From Bacillota bacterium (GTDB lineage Bacteria > Bacillota > Clostridia > Peptostreptococcales > Acidaminobacteraceae): a stretch of 64,000 bases of DNA. The notes beneath the pieces are model-generated. The model saw only the letters and a list, made by a program, of their open reading frames with translations, did not search any database and was not told where the DNA came from. The position numbers and the translations under genes were made by a program. This document shows, in pieces, positions 16,085 through 25,326 of the stretch (positions within the stretch are counted from its first letter, which is position 1; the number at the start of each line of letters is the position of its first letter). Where the stretch lies: the NCBI GenBank assembly GCA_020161295.1, contig JAIUOA010000008.1:1-64000 (forward strand), read 5' to 3'.

Positions 16085-17701
16085 TCAAATTTCTGTACAT
16101 TCGTGCAACGGAATAATTTTTTTGCTCTTTAAAAGTTCAACAGTGTGATCAACGATTGCCTTACAAAACTGGGAACCACAGTGCTTCATCAACTCATCAT
16201 GAACCTCCTTACAGTTCATGGCACGCTTATAGGAACGATTAGAGGTCATGGCATCAACCGCATCTGCTACACCGATGATTCGCGCAAATAGCGGTAGTCC
16301 CTCAACTGATTCACATGACGGATAACCGGTCAAATCCACTCGAAGGTGGTGATATAATATTGCATCCTTAACGTTTTGAGATAAGTCGATGTTTTCCAAA
16401 ATTCGCATACCGATGGTCGGATGCTTCCTCACCTCTTCAAACTCCTCTTCTGTGAGCAGACCTGGCTTACTGAGGATTGCATCACTGATGCCAATTTTTC
16501 CTATATCGTGTAATATCCCTGCAATTTCAAGTTCTTCAATCTCACTGCGAGAAAGGCCAATCGACTCGCCGATGGCTTTAGCATAGCTGGAGACACGCAG
16601 CGAATGGCCCTGAGTATAGGCATCCTTTGCTTCCATGGCGGCAACCAGTGTCATGATGATATCCATGTAAAAAGCCTTTTGGTGCTGGTACAACCTGGAC
16701 TTCTCAACAGCAAAGGCTAAATTGTTTGCAAGCGAAGCAAACAAAGACGTGTAATCATCATCATATTCACTGTCGAGTCCGATGGCCATGATTCCCACTG
16801 TCACGTCATTTGCATTTAGGGGGAGGACTAATAAATTTTTAATCTTCCCACCCTCGAAGACATGCTTCACTTCATCCGTGGCAGATTCTGCCATTTCTGC
16901 ACTGAGCAGCAATGGTTCGTGATTTTCAACGACTGTCGTTAAAAATTTATCGGTGGTCTTAAGTGGGCCTTTATCGATTACATCCTTATATTTACCGTAG
17001 GCTGACTTCAAAACCAGATTGATTTCGTCATCCTTTAAACGGATGGTACATAAAGGAACATTCACAGTGGTGACGATATTTTTACAAATCATGTCTAATA
17101 GTTCATCGAGGTTATCAAAGGATAAATTCCCGTTGATGGTGGCACTGATATCGTGTATAAAACGCATGTGTTTATTTTTTTTATTAATGCGCCTCTCTAT
17201 TTGAATCCGCTCAGTAATATCTCTACCAACGCCTTGGATTTCTACTAAAGTATCCTCGACGAAATAGTGCTTAGAGTTCACTTCAAGCACCTTTCTCGTA
17301 TTCCCGTCGCGATGTAGCATCCACATTTCTTGACGCTCGAACTCTTTAATGGCCATTAACCCCACTACATCCTTGCAAAAGCCTGTTTTATATTCGTGAA
17401 GTGGACACATGTACTCATAAAGATAATGCCCCAGCATCTCCTCAGCTGAATATCCTAAGAGTTCTGAAACGATGCTGTTTATGAAATGAATTTTACCTGA
17501 AGGATCCATGATCCATACGATATCTCGCATATTCTGGATCAGAAGCCCATATTTATTCTCAGTATGCGTCAGTTGCTCACTCATGGCCAGCAGCTGTTGA
17601 TAAGATGCTTCCAGCTCCTCATAAAGCATCGCCGCCTCTTCATTTTCAGGTTCATATTTTAACATCCGCTCTCGCAAGTCATCAAGTTTCATAAGCCCCA
17701 C
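16085..17701 (-). CDS. PAS-GAF-HD-GYP protein, probable c-di-GMP phosphodiesterase
   Basis: This 538-residue soluble protein has a short coiled N-terminus, PAS domain (about 45-165; IVWIMDPSGKIHFIN), GAF domain (about 190-340) and HD-GYP domain (about 355-515). The last has HSLRVSSYAKAIG, LHDIGKIGI, HPTIGMRIL and a GYP box. That box reads HHLRVDLTGYP where the family usually has HHExxDGxGYP, so the metal His pair is kept but two consensus residues differ. HD-GYP enzymes break c-di-GMP to pGpG or GMP. The GTG at 17701 has GGAG four bases upstream and overlaps the preceding peptidase gene by 20 bp. Confidence 0.85.
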   Translation of the reverse strand: MGLMKLDDLRERMLKYEPENEEAAMLYEELEASYQQLLAMSEQLTHTENKYGLLIQNMRDIVWIMDPSGKIHFINSIVSELLGYSAEEMLGHYLYEYMCPLHEYKTGFCKDVVGLMAIKEFERQEMWMLHRDGNTRKVLEVNSKHYFVEDTLVEIQGVGRDITERIQIERRINKKNKHMRFIHDISATINGNLSFDNLDELLDMICKNIVTTVNVPLCTIRLKDDEINLVLKSAYGKYKDVIDKGPLKTTDKFLTTVVENHEPLLLSAEMAESATDEVKHVFEGGKIKNLLVLPLNANDVTVGIMAIGLDSEYDDDYTSLFASLANNLAFAVEKSRLYQHQKAFYMDIIMTLVAAMEAKDAYTQGHSLRVSSYAKAIGESIGLSRSEIEELEIAGILHDIGKIGISDAILSKPGLLTEEEFEEVRKHPTIGMRILENIDLSQNVKDAILYHHLRVDLTGYPSCESVEGLPLFARIIGVADAVDAMTSNRSYKRAMNCKEVHDELMKHCGSQFCKAIVDHTVELLKSKKIIPLHECTEI

Positions 17702-18323
17702 ATTGCTCCGTCAAGAAGTCCAGTATCCAACTATTCTGTTTAAGCCATCGCCTTTTCTCTTTAAAATGAGGATCGAACTGATCCACGATACTCCAAAACG
17801 CTTTTGAATGATTCATTTGATAAAGGTGCGCCAGTTCATGGATGATGACATAATCGATTACCTCAATCGGTGCTAAAATCAAACGCCAGTTGAGTAATAG
17901 ATGGCCATTGCTCGTGCATGAGCCCCATCGACTTTTTTGCGCCTTAACGGATATTTGGGAAGGAAAGCGGCCCATTTTATGACCCCAAAACGCAACCCTT
18001 TCATTTATTAACACCTTTGCTTGCTCTCTATACCAGCGCTCAAGCGCTTTGTTATCCGAAACTTTAATTTTTTCTATTTCACTTCCCATATATGGCAGTG
18101 TGTCTTTATAACGGTTCTTTTTTTGGTTCGTAAAGGAAACATGGTGAAGCTTTGATCGTATCCACGATTGCTTCTGCATGACGATTCGCTGGATTTCGCT
18201 TAAACTTACGTTTTTTGGTGCTAATACTCTTACCGCACCAGTACGTTCTACCACTATTCCAACCGATTTACGTTTGCTTCTTTCCACCGTGTACTTAATC
18301 TCGTCCGTTAGTTCTATTGACAT
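17682..18323 (-). CDS. YgjP-like (DUF45) metallopeptidase
   Basis: This 213-residue protein has an N-terminal beta domain and a C-terminal zinc peptidase core with SRWGSCTSNGHLLLNWRLI, HELAHL (HExxH) and the third ligand in MNHSKAFW. This is the YgjP/WLM pattern. No signal peptide, so probably cytoplasmic. Substrates of the family are not well known. It overlaps the start of the HD-GYP gene by 20 bp. A shorter relative lies at 22350-22706. Confidence 0.85.
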   Translation of the reverse strand: MSIELTDEIKYTVERSKRKSVGIVVERTGAVRVLAPKNVSLSEIQRIVMQKQSWIRSKLHHVSFTNQKKNRYKDTLPYMGSEIEKIKVSDNKALERWYREQAKVLINERVAFWGHKMGRFPSQISVKAQKSRWGSCTSNGHLLLNWRLILAPIEVIDYVIIHELAHLYQMNHSKAFWSIVDQFDPHFKEKRRWLKQNSWILDFLTEQCGAYET

Positions 18324-18452
18324 TAATTTTTACTTCCACCCTTTTACACATATATTCTTATTATACCTTTTTTTCAAAGAAGCGAAAGAGGACAATTCAT
18401 GTTATAATAATCAAATAATAGGCACACTTTGAACTGCCATGAGGTGATATTT

Positions 18453-21095
18453 ATGTGGTATGGAAAAACCATCGAACAAGTTTTAAATGAACTTCAAGTG
18501 GAACATCATTATGGGCTTACCGAAGTTGAAGCTGAGCGGCGTCTTAAAGAGTATGGCGAAAATAAGCTCACTGAAAAACCAAAGCAATCCTTGTTTTCAC
18601 TTTTTATGAATCAGCTTAAGGACACCCTCATTTATGTCCTTTTAGGCGCCACCGCCATTACATTACTCATCGGCGAGTACGTGGACGCAGTTATCATCCT
18701 ACTTGTAATTTTTATCAATGCTGGCATAGGCGTTTTTCAGGAGTTCAAAGCGGATAAAGCCATTGAATCCCTTAAAAAACTGTCATCGCCGAGAGCACTC
18801 GTCAAACGTGAAGGTCAAATCAAAGAAATTCCGTCTGAGCGCATCGTTCCTGGTGATTTGTTAATCCTAGACGCCGGTCGGTTTATACTAGCAGATACGC
18901 GTCTCATAGAGAGTGCAAACCTCCAGATCGAAGAATCGGCACTCACTGGAGAGTCCGTCTCAGCCTCTAAAAATGCTGATAAGATATTCGAATCGACGAA
19001 AATGCCTATCGGTGACCAAATCAACATGGGGTTCATGTCCACGGTGGTCACCTATGGCAGAGGCATCGGTGTCGTCACCGCCACCGGTATGAATACAGAA
19101 ATCGGTAAAATCGCTAAAATCCTAGATGAGGATGATCATAACCTGACGCCGCTTCAAAAGCGCTTAGAAGAGCTCGGGAAAACATTAGGCTTAATCGCCA
19201 TCGGCGTTAGTGCTTTAATCCTTATCATCGGGTATTTTCAAAAACGAGCGCTTTTCGAGTTGTTTTTAACCGCCATCAGTTTAGCAGTAGCGGCGATTCC
19301 TGAAGGACTTGCAGCGATCGTCGCCATCGTACTGGCGCTTGGCGTGACCAGGATGTCGAAAATCAATGCCATCGTGAAAAAACTGCCTGCTGTGGAGACG
19401 CTAGGTTCAGTGAACATCGTATGTTCCGATAAAACGGGAACATTGACACAAAATAAAATGACCGTGGTGAAAGCGCAACTCCCCCATCAACCTTTTTCTG
19501 AAATTCACTCTGGTTTAACCAATGAACTTCGTTTACTTGCAGAATCGCTTATTCTCTGTTCTGATGCCACCTATTCAGATGGCGCTGGTACGGGAGATCC
19601 CACTGAAATCGCCTTACTCATCATGGGAGATAAGCTCGGAATTCAAAGCGAAGCGCTCAATGTAAGTTATAAACGCGTGGCAGAGTATCCATTTGATTCC
19701 ATGCGAAAGCTGATGTCTACGCAAACCACTTACGACCGACATTACCGGGTTCATACAAAGGGCGCCATCGATCAGCTGATTCCGTTATGTTCTCACATTC
19801 TCATCGATGGTAAAATTGAAGTGTTCACGGAAATTTTAAAGCGGGAATTATTAGAAAGCGCAGATGTCATGTCTGACGAAGCACTTCGTGTCCTCGCTTC
19901 TGCCTATAAAGACGTAGGTCGTATCCTGCAGGCTGAAGAAATGGAAAATGACTTGGTATTTCTCGGATTTGTAGGCATGATTGATCCACCACGTGAAGAA
20001 GTGAAAGCCGCCATCATAAAAGCAAAAGCGGCTGGCATTACACCCATCATGATTACCGGTGATCATAAAAATACGGCTTTAGCCATTGCCATGCAGCTGG
20101 GTATCGCCGATTCCTTAGGTCAGAGCATTTCTGGCGGAGAGCTTGAAGATATGAGTGAGGAAGACCTAATGGAACACATCGATCACTATCGCGTGTTTGC
20201 TAGGGTGTCCCCAGAGCATAAAGTACGTATCGTAAAAGCATACAAAGCCAAGGGCCATGTGGTCAGCATGACCGGAGATGGTGTAAATGACGCACCCTCG
20301 CTCAAGTTTGCCGATATCGGCGTGGCCATGGGCATCACAGGGACTGACGTTTCAAAAGGGGCCAGTGACATGATTCTCACTGACGATAACTTTTCCACCA
20401 TCATCAGCGCCATCGAAGAGGGCCGAAATATTTATAACAATATAAAGAAATCGGTTATTTTTCTGTTATCCTGTAATCTTGGCGAGGTCGTTACCATCGT
20501 CATGTCCATGCTACTATTCTGGCCAGTTCCCCTTCTCCCCACACAGATACTATGGATCAACCTCATCACGGATTCGTTACCTGCAATTGCGCTTGGCATT
20601 GATCCAGGGGACCCTAGCATCATGAAACGACATCCTCGTAATCCAAACGAAAGCTTCTTTTCAAATGGTGCTGGGTTTAAAGCAGTGTTAGGCGGTTTAC
20701 TCATCGGATTGCTCACCTTGTTTGGCTTCTATTTCGGACTTGCGGAGCACGGGTATACCATCGGCACCTCTCAAGTTCCTGAAACGGCACTAAATTACGC
20801 ACGAACCATCGCCTTTTTGGTGTTAGCCGCTTCTCAGCTGTTCTACTCACTATCACTTCGACATGAGACCGATTCCATATTTAAAATCGGATTGTTCTCG
20901 AACTTACCACTCATCCTCTCCATCGTCGTCGGTCTGGGACTGCAGCTCATGGTGGTTTCTGTACCATTTATGGCAGAGGCCTTTAAGGTTCAGATGCTAT
21001 CCTTAAACGATTGGATACTCGTTCTAGGACTTTCACTTATCCCACTCAGTTTTAAAGAATTCTATAAATTTGCCCTTAGGGTAAAGAAATCATAA
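18453..21095 (+). CDS. Cation-translocating P-type ATPase, Ca2+ type (P2A)
   Basis: This 880-residue ATPase has an N-terminal cation-ATPase domain, about ten membrane helices, actuator motif LTGES, phosphorylation site D326 in CSDKTGTLTQNKMT, and hinge TGDGVNDAPSLK. The TM4 motif PEGLAAIVAIVLALG and TM6 motif NLITDSLPAIALGIDP match PacL/SERCA-like pumps, so Ca2+ export is the likely role. Mn2+ is possible. The ATG at 18453 follows GAGGTGA; an upstream in-frame TTG at 18429 lacks one. hisS follows after 9 bp. Confidence 0.9.
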   Translation: MWYGKTIEQVLNELQVEHHYGLTEVEAERRLKEYGENKLTEKPKQSLFSLFMNQLKDTLIYVLLGATAITLLIGEYVDAVIILLVIFINAGIGVFQEFKADKAIESLKKLSSPRALVKREGQIKEIPSERIVPGDLLILDAGRFILADTRLIESANLQIEESALTGESVSASKNADKIFESTKMPIGDQINMGFMSTVVTYGRGIGVVTATGMNTEIGKIAKILDEDDHNLTPLQKRLEELGKTLGLIAIGVSALILIIGYFQKRALFELFLTAISLAVAAIPEGLAAIVAIVLALGVTRMSKINAIVKKLPAVETLGSVNIVCSDKTGTLTQNKMTVVKAQLPHQPFSEIHSGLTNELRLLAESLILCSDATYSDGAGTGDPTEIALLIMGDKLGIQSEALNVSYKRVAEYPFDSMRKLMSTQTTYDRHYRVHTKGAIDQLIPLCSHILIDGKIEVFTEILKRELLESADVMSDEALRVLASAYKDVGRILQAEEMENDLVFLGFVGMIDPPREEVKAAIIKAKAAGITPIMITGDHKNTALAIAMQLGIADSLGQSISGGELEDMSEEDLMEHIDHYRVFARVSPEHKVRIVKAYKAKGHVVSMTGDGVNDAPSLKFADIGVAMGITGTDVSKGASDMILTDDNFSTIISAIEEGRNIYNNIKKSVIFLLSCNLGEVVTIVMSMLLFWPVPLLPTQILWINLITDSLPAIALGIDPGDPSIMKRHPRNPNESFFSNGAGFKAVLGGLLIGLLTLFGFYFGLAEHGYTIGTSQVPETALNYARTIAFLVLAASQLFYSLSLRHETDSIFKIGLFSNLPLILSIVVGLGLQLMVVSVPFMAEAFKVQMLSLNDWILVLGLSLIPLSFKEFYKFALRVKKS

Positions 21096-21104
21096 GGAGG
21101 AACC

Positions 21105-22349
21105 ATGTACACCACACTACCCCCAACCGGCATGCGCGATTTCTTGCCAAAAGAAAAAGAAATAAGAGAATATGTCATGCGAGAAATTCGCGATGAATAT
21201 AAGCGCAGTGGCTTCACAGAAATCGAGACATCCTATATCGAAAACATCGGCAACCTGACAGGTGGCGATGGTGGCGAAAACACCAAACTCATCTTCAAAA
21301 TCATGATGCGCGGTGAAAAGCTTCAGAACGCTGACTTCTCAAACCCAGAGGAGCTTGCGGACTATGGGCTAAGGTTCGACTTGACCCTGCCACTGGTACG
21401 TTTTTATGCAAACAACCGCAATGAGCTTCCAACCATTTTCAAAGCGCTTCAAATGGGACCTGTTTTTAGAGCGGAGCGCCCAAAAAAGGGACGCTATCGT
21501 TCTTTTGCACAGTGTGACATCGACATCATCGGCGATGAATCGAATCTCGCTGAAATCGAAATTATCCAAACCATCGCCAGCACGCTGAAACGCCTTTCTT
21601 TCAATGGCTTCACCATTAAAATCAACGATCGTAGAATCCTTAAGGCGTTAGTCTCTCACGCGGGATTTAGCGAAGATGAGTTTGGTGACATCGCCATCAT
21701 CCTCGATAAACTCGATAAAATTGGCCGATCCGGCGTAATGGATGAGCTGGTTAACAAGGGCTACGACGCCGCTAAGGTGGATGAGCTCATGCGAGTATCG
21801 GATACACTCAGTACTGAAGGCCTCGAAAGCATGAAGACCATCTGTGCAGAGGGCTACGAGAACTTGACTGAAATCATCGAGGTCATTAGTGCGCTTCAAG
21901 ACGATTTCACCATCGAATTTGATCACACGTTAGTACGCGGCATGGGCTATTACACCAGTACCATTTTCGAAATCACTTACGGCGATCTCGGCTACTCCAT
22001 CGCTGGTGGTGGCCGCTATGATAAGATGGTCGGTAAAATTTCAGGCGTAGACGTTCCCGCAGTGGGATTCTCCATCGGATTTGAGCGCATCGTCGATTTG
22101 CTCTTATCTGAGAACCGCATCGACCAATCTGGCGTGAAGATCGCACTCCTCGTGGATGAGCGCAGCTCCATGGTGGATGCCGTTAAAAAGGCAATCGCGT
22201 TAAGATCAGAATACGAAGTGGTTTCACTCTACCGCCTTAAGAAAAAGCTCGGCAAACAACTGAGTCAGCTTGAGCGTTCTGGTTACAATGGCTACGCGAT
22301 TTATGGCGATGACACGCAAATCAAATACTTCGGAAACACAGAGGCATAA
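21105..22349 (+). CDS. hisS: Histidyl-tRNA synthetase
   Basis: This 414-residue class II synthetase has PPTGMRDFLPKE, motif 2 (FRAERPKKGRYRSFAQCDIDIIG region, about 120-145), the histidine-binding LVRGMGYYTSTIFEI, and motif 3 GGGRYDKM with GFSIGFERI. The C-terminal anticodon-binding domain is about 85 residues and rather divergent. It charges tRNA-His. HisZ is less likely because the catalytic Arg-containing motif LVRGMGYY is intact. Translation is probably coupled to the ATPase gene 9 bp upstream (AAGGAGGAACC) and to the peptidase gene, whose ATG follows its stop directly. Confidence 0.87.
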   Translation: MYTTLPPTGMRDFLPKEKEIREYVMREIRDEYKRSGFTEIETSYIENIGNLTGGDGGENTKLIFKIMMRGEKLQNADFSNPEELADYGLRFDLTLPLVRFYANNRNELPTIFKALQMGPVFRAERPKKGRYRSFAQCDIDIIGDESNLAEIEIIQTIASTLKRLSFNGFTIKINDRRILKALVSHAGFSEDEFGDIAIILDKLDKIGRSGVMDELVNKGYDAAKVDELMRVSDTLSTEGLESMKTICAEGYENLTEIIEVISALQDDFTIEFDHTLVRGMGYYTSTIFEITYGDLGYSIAGGGRYDKMVGKISGVDVPAVGFSIGFERIVDLLLSENRIDQSGVKIALLVDERSSMVDAVKKAIALRSEYEVVSLYRLKKKLGKQLSQLERSGYNGYAIYGDDTQIKYFGNTEA

Positions 22350-22706
22350 ATGTCCCAAGAAATCATGGTGCTCGGTAAAAAAGTCGTTATAGAAGGCGAT
22401 CCAGAAGCGTATCTGATGCGCCTATGCAAAACGCATGTTCATGAGCGCATCACGGTTTTTTTACCGCATTTTAAAATGAAGCCTAAGAAAATCACCATCT
22501 TAAAAAGCCATAACAAATGGGGGTCATGCAACGCCTCACGTGAACTCACCTTCAACTTCATGTTGATCACTCAGCCTTCTGAATTCGTGGATTACGTGAT
22601 CGTCCATGAGCTATGCCACATGGTCCATTTAAACCACGACCGTTCCTTCTGGCGATTGGTGGGCAGCATTTTTCCCGATTATCGTAAGTATCAAATCAAA
22701 GATTAA
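22350..22706 (+). CDS. Minimal YgjP-like metallopeptidase
   Basis: At 118 residues this has only the catalytic half of the YgjP fold: HNKWGSCNASRELTFNFMLI, VIVHELCHMVHLNHDRSFW with HExxH and the third His, then 18 residues. It lacks the N-terminal domain of the relative at 17682-18323. The ATG abuts the hisS stop (TAA-ATG), so it is translated by coupling. Whether it is a naturally small family member or a shortened copy cannot be settled here; all zinc ligands are present, which argues for function. Confidence 0.8.
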   Translation: MSQEIMVLGKKVVIEGDPEAYLMRLCKTHVHERITVFLPHFKMKPKKITILKSHNKWGSCNASRELTFNFMLITQPSEFVDYVIVHELCHMVHLNHDRSFWRLVGSIFPDYRKYQIKD

Positions 22707-22735
22707 AAAGGGTCTGCCGTATGGCAGACCCTTTT
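22705..22735 (+). terminator. Terminator after the ATPase-hisS-peptidase operon
   Basis: AAAAGGGTCTGCC-gtat-GGCAGACCCTTTT starts within the stop codon of the peptidase gene and is followed by T-rich sequence. Confidence 0.9.
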
Positions 22736-22779
22736 ATGCTAGTTGGTGTACGCTTCACTTCATTCTTTATAATGTTCCA

Positions 22780-23181
22780 CTAAAGCACGAGATGTCTAAG
22801 TCTCGCATAGCACGCTAGTAATTGGGAATCGATGCTTTCCATCAGTTTATCATCATAAGCCCAAAGATAGTCGCCCATCTTCGATTCATCGAGCTCAACG
22901 CGTTTGGTGAGATCCACTGCATACAGATAACAAATGTGCTCACTGGCACGCTTCATGGCGCAAACGCCCAAATGTATAAAATCAGAGGGTTCTATAACGA
23001 AGCCCAGATCTGCTTTAAGCTTATCCACGAGCCCCTTTTCCATCACTTCATCTGGACCGGCGATGGCAATCCCACATAAGTCAGGATGTTGGTCCCAGCC
23101 GACGATGGTTTCATTTTTCACTAGGAATTGATAGGTCGTTCCTTTTTTGCGATAGGGTATGATCATGCTCATATTTGACAT
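22780..23181 (-). CDS. Uncharacterised protein with Nudix-like features but no Nudix box
   Basis: This 133-residue soluble protein opens SMIIPYRKKGTTYQFLVKNE and continues DQHPDLCGIAIAGPDEV, KADLGFVIEP and FIHLGVCAMKRASEHICYLY, a strand order like small Nudix proteins. The catalytic box (GX5EX7REUXEEXGU) is absent: there is no REXXEE. I do not recognise the family, so a non-catalytic Nudix-like fold is only inference. The ATG at 23181 follows AAAGGGGGG. It is the last gene of the ROK kinase cluster, 76 bp after the membrane protein gene. Confidence 0.55.
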   Translation of the reverse strand: MSNMSMIIPYRKKGTTYQFLVKNETIVGWDQHPDLCGIAIAGPDEVMEKGLVDKLKADLGFVIEPSDFIHLGVCAMKRASEHICYLYAVDLTKRVELDESKMGDYLWAYDDKLMESIDSQLLACYARLRHLVL

Positions 23182-23257
23182 CTTGTGGCCCCCCTTTATA
23201 CGATTGATTATTCTATATATTGCCATTTTTTGAATGCCGAAACACCTTCATCACAGG

Positions 23258-23809
23258 TTAAGGCAAATATTGTGTCATTTCTTGACCGTTTTGATTATAG
23301 ACAACCCCTATTCTATACGGCGTTCCTTCTTTTATATCAAGTCGTCTACTGTTGGGCATCCGGACTAAAAGCACCCCCTCATCGAAAGTTGCTTCGCCTT
23401 CACCAAATAAAACCGCTTCACCATTCTCCATGCGCGATATGTTCACCTTTAACGCCTCATCGACATCGATGTAAACATCGCCCTCCACACCATCATCCGT
23501 GTTGCTATCAAACCAAATCTGCCATTTTACTGGTTCAGTCTGAGCCATTTGATCATGCGTAATCAATACGTCTAAAAAAGCATCATCTAGGGTCACAGAG
23601 ACCTGATTAATCTTAATCGCATCAGCTTCCTGGTCCGAACCATCATAATTCCAGGTGTTTACGTAGCCGCCCGTCGTAATGATCTCAGGTGCTCCCACAT
23701 CAATCATGATCGGGTTCTTCAGCTGTGTCCTCAGAAACAAACCCACAAGTACAACCGCAAATAGTGCAAGCCCAAGGTCTATCATTTTTTTCTTTTGATA
23801 ATCCGTCAT
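23258..23809 (-). CDS. Uncharacterised membrane-anchored protein
   Basis: This 183-residue protein has a cytoplasmic stub (MTDYQKKKMID), one membrane helix (about 12-32) and an external domain with several beta strands, for example VSVTLDDAFLDVLITHDQ, KWQIWFDSNTDDGVEGDVYIDVDEA. The acidic DSNTDDG stretch could bind a metal but I recognise no family. The ATG at 23809 follows AGAGGA, 10 bp after the glucokinase gene, so it is co-transcribed with it. Confidence 0.65.
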   Translation of the reverse strand: MTDYQKKKMIDLGLALFAVVLVGLFLRTQLKNPIMIDVGAPEIITTGGYVNTWNYDGSDQEADAIKINQVSVTLDDAFLDVLITHDQMAQTEPVKWQIWFDSNTDDGVEGDVYIDVDEALKVNISRMENGEAVLFGEGEATFDEGVLLVRMPNSRRLDIKEGTPYRIGVVYNQNGQEMTQYLP

Positions 23810-23819
23810 GGTGTCCTCT

Positions 23820-24761
23820 TTAAATCGTGGCCTTCGCCAGTTGATAAGCGCCGAATATACCAGCGTCATCACCTAGTGTAGCACATTTTAAGTCAACCGT
23901 CTCCATTAATCCTGGCATTGCATGCTGACTTGCTTCACGCGCAACTAAATCGACAAACGATTCGCCCATGGCTTCGATAACACCACCACCAAAAATGATG
24001 GCTTCAGGGTGAAACTGATTGATGAGCGTTCCCACAGCAATTCCTAGAAACCGTGCCGCCTTCAGCATCACTTCCACAGCGAGTGGGTCTGATTCATCAA
24101 ATGCTTTTTTAAGCGAAGAGCTCTTGATGACGGCGCCATCTTCTTTAAGCAGATCCGCTAACATGGATTTTCGGCCTTTATGAAGCTGTGTGGTAATCGC
24201 CTTTTGTATCGCCGTCTTCGATGCATGTGCCTCCAGACAGCCTTGAGCGCCACATCCGCAGTAAGCGCCATCGGCATTGACCACCATATGCCCAAACTCT
24301 GCAGCACTGCCCTGACCGATATACAGCTTCTCATCAATGATGATTGCCCCACCGATTCCTGTGCCGATAAATAGTCCGAGTACATTTTTATAAGAAGATT
24401 CTGTATGGCGAAACTCGCCATACATGGCGACATTGACATCATTCCCTACAACGACAGGGAGATGGTATTTTTTTTGGATGCGATCTGCCAAATCGAAGTC
24501 CTTAAAGGGTATGTTCGGTGAAAAAGTGACCACGCCTTTCTGATTGACGAGTCCAGGTACACCTACGCCGATTCCAGTTACTTCGACTTCAGGAAAGGCT
24601 AACAAGCCGTCGATGACTTTATAGACTTGTCCCATAACGGTATCGATGCCTTCGTTCGCCTTCGTTTTTTTCTTTCCGCGTTCGAGCAACTCGCCTGCTT
24701 CATTATATAATGCGCCTAATACCTTTGTTCCGCCAATATCTAACCCGATGATCGCTTTCAT
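23820..24761 (-). CDS. glcK: ROK-family sugar kinase, probable glucokinase
   Basis: This 313-residue protein has the phosphate-binding IGLDIGGTKVLGALY, GVPGLVN, NDVNVAMYGE with catalytic Asp, GTGIGGAII, and the ROK zinc motif CGCGAQGCLEAHAS. It phosphorylates glucose or a related hexose with ATP. No helix-turn-helix, so it is an enzyme rather than a ROK repressor. The ATG at 24761 follows AAAGGAGG. First gene of a small operon with the two uncharacterised genes downstream. Confidence 0.88.
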   Translation of the reverse strand: MKAIIGLDIGGTKVLGALYNEAGELLERGKKKTKANEGIDTVMGQVYKVIDGLLAFPEVEVTGIGVGVPGLVNQKGVVTFSPNIPFKDFDLADRIQKKYHLPVVVGNDVNVAMYGEFRHTESSYKNVLGLFIGTGIGGAIIIDEKLYIGQGSAAEFGHMVVNADGAYCGCGAQGCLEAHASKTAIQKAITTQLHKGRKSMLADLLKEDGAVIKSSSLKKAFDESDPLAVEVMLKAARFLGIAVGTLINQFHPEAIIFGGGVIEAMGESFVDLVAREASQHAMPGLMETVDLKCATLGDDAGIFGAYQLAKATI

Positions 24762-24846
24762 AAAGCCTCCTTTATTAATGTTACCTAGTCACTTGAGGTT
24801 TTTACCCATTTTAGATATGATATAACCGATGAATAGGAGGTATTCT

Positions 24847-25326
24847 GTGTCGACAGTATTTCTTTATGGTCTTGTGGCACTTCTTTTTATAATTTCGTGG
24901 TTCAAAGACCCTCAAAAAAGTAAAAAAGCATTAAAAATTGGGTGGAAGAGCTTTTCAAAACTACTCCCAACCTTAATCCCAGTGATGGTGGGAATCGGTA
25001 TTATTCTTTCCCTTTTGAATCCAGAAGCAGTAAGTGTCATTCTGGGTGAAAAATCCGGTGTACTCGGGATGTTATTAGGCATCTTTATCGGTTCTGTGGC
25101 ATTTATGCCCGGGTTTGTCGCCTTCCCATTAGGCGCTACTTTGCTCTCACATGGCGCGGGTTACCCTCAGATCGCTGGTTTCGTATCAAGCTTAATGGCA
25201 GTTGGAATCGTATCCTTAAGTGCAGAAATAAAATATTTTGGTAAAAAAAGTGCGATTCTACGAAATCTTACGGCACTTGTGGCTGTTTTCATCTTCGTGT
25301 TAATCGTTTGGGGGGTCGGCTTATGA
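24847..25326 (+). CDS. Permease half A (PF03773-like)
   Basis: This 159-residue membrane protein has about four to five helices. The segment VILGEKSGVLGMLLGIFIGS, then MPGFVAFPLGATLLSHGAGY, matches one half of ArsP/YraQ-type permeases. The substrate is unknown. The GTG at 24847 is chosen because AGGAGGT lies five bases upstream; an ATG at 24829 would contain that site. Its stop overlaps the start of the next gene (ATGA). Confidence 0.75.
   Translation: MSTVFLYGLVALLFIISWFKDPQKSKKALKIGWKSFSKLLPTLIPVMVGIGIILSLLNPEAVSVILGEKSGVLGMLLGIFIGSVAFMPGFVAFPLGATLLSHGAGYPQIAGFVSSLMAVGIVSLSAEIKYFGKKSAILRNLTALVAVFIFVLIVWGVGL

Noticed and set aside
21105..22349. HisZ (regulatory HisRS paralogue) instead of HisRS
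   Set aside because: The histidine-binding and catalytic motif LVRGMGYYTSTIFEI and motifs 2 and 3 are intact, and no histidine biosynthesis genes adjoin.
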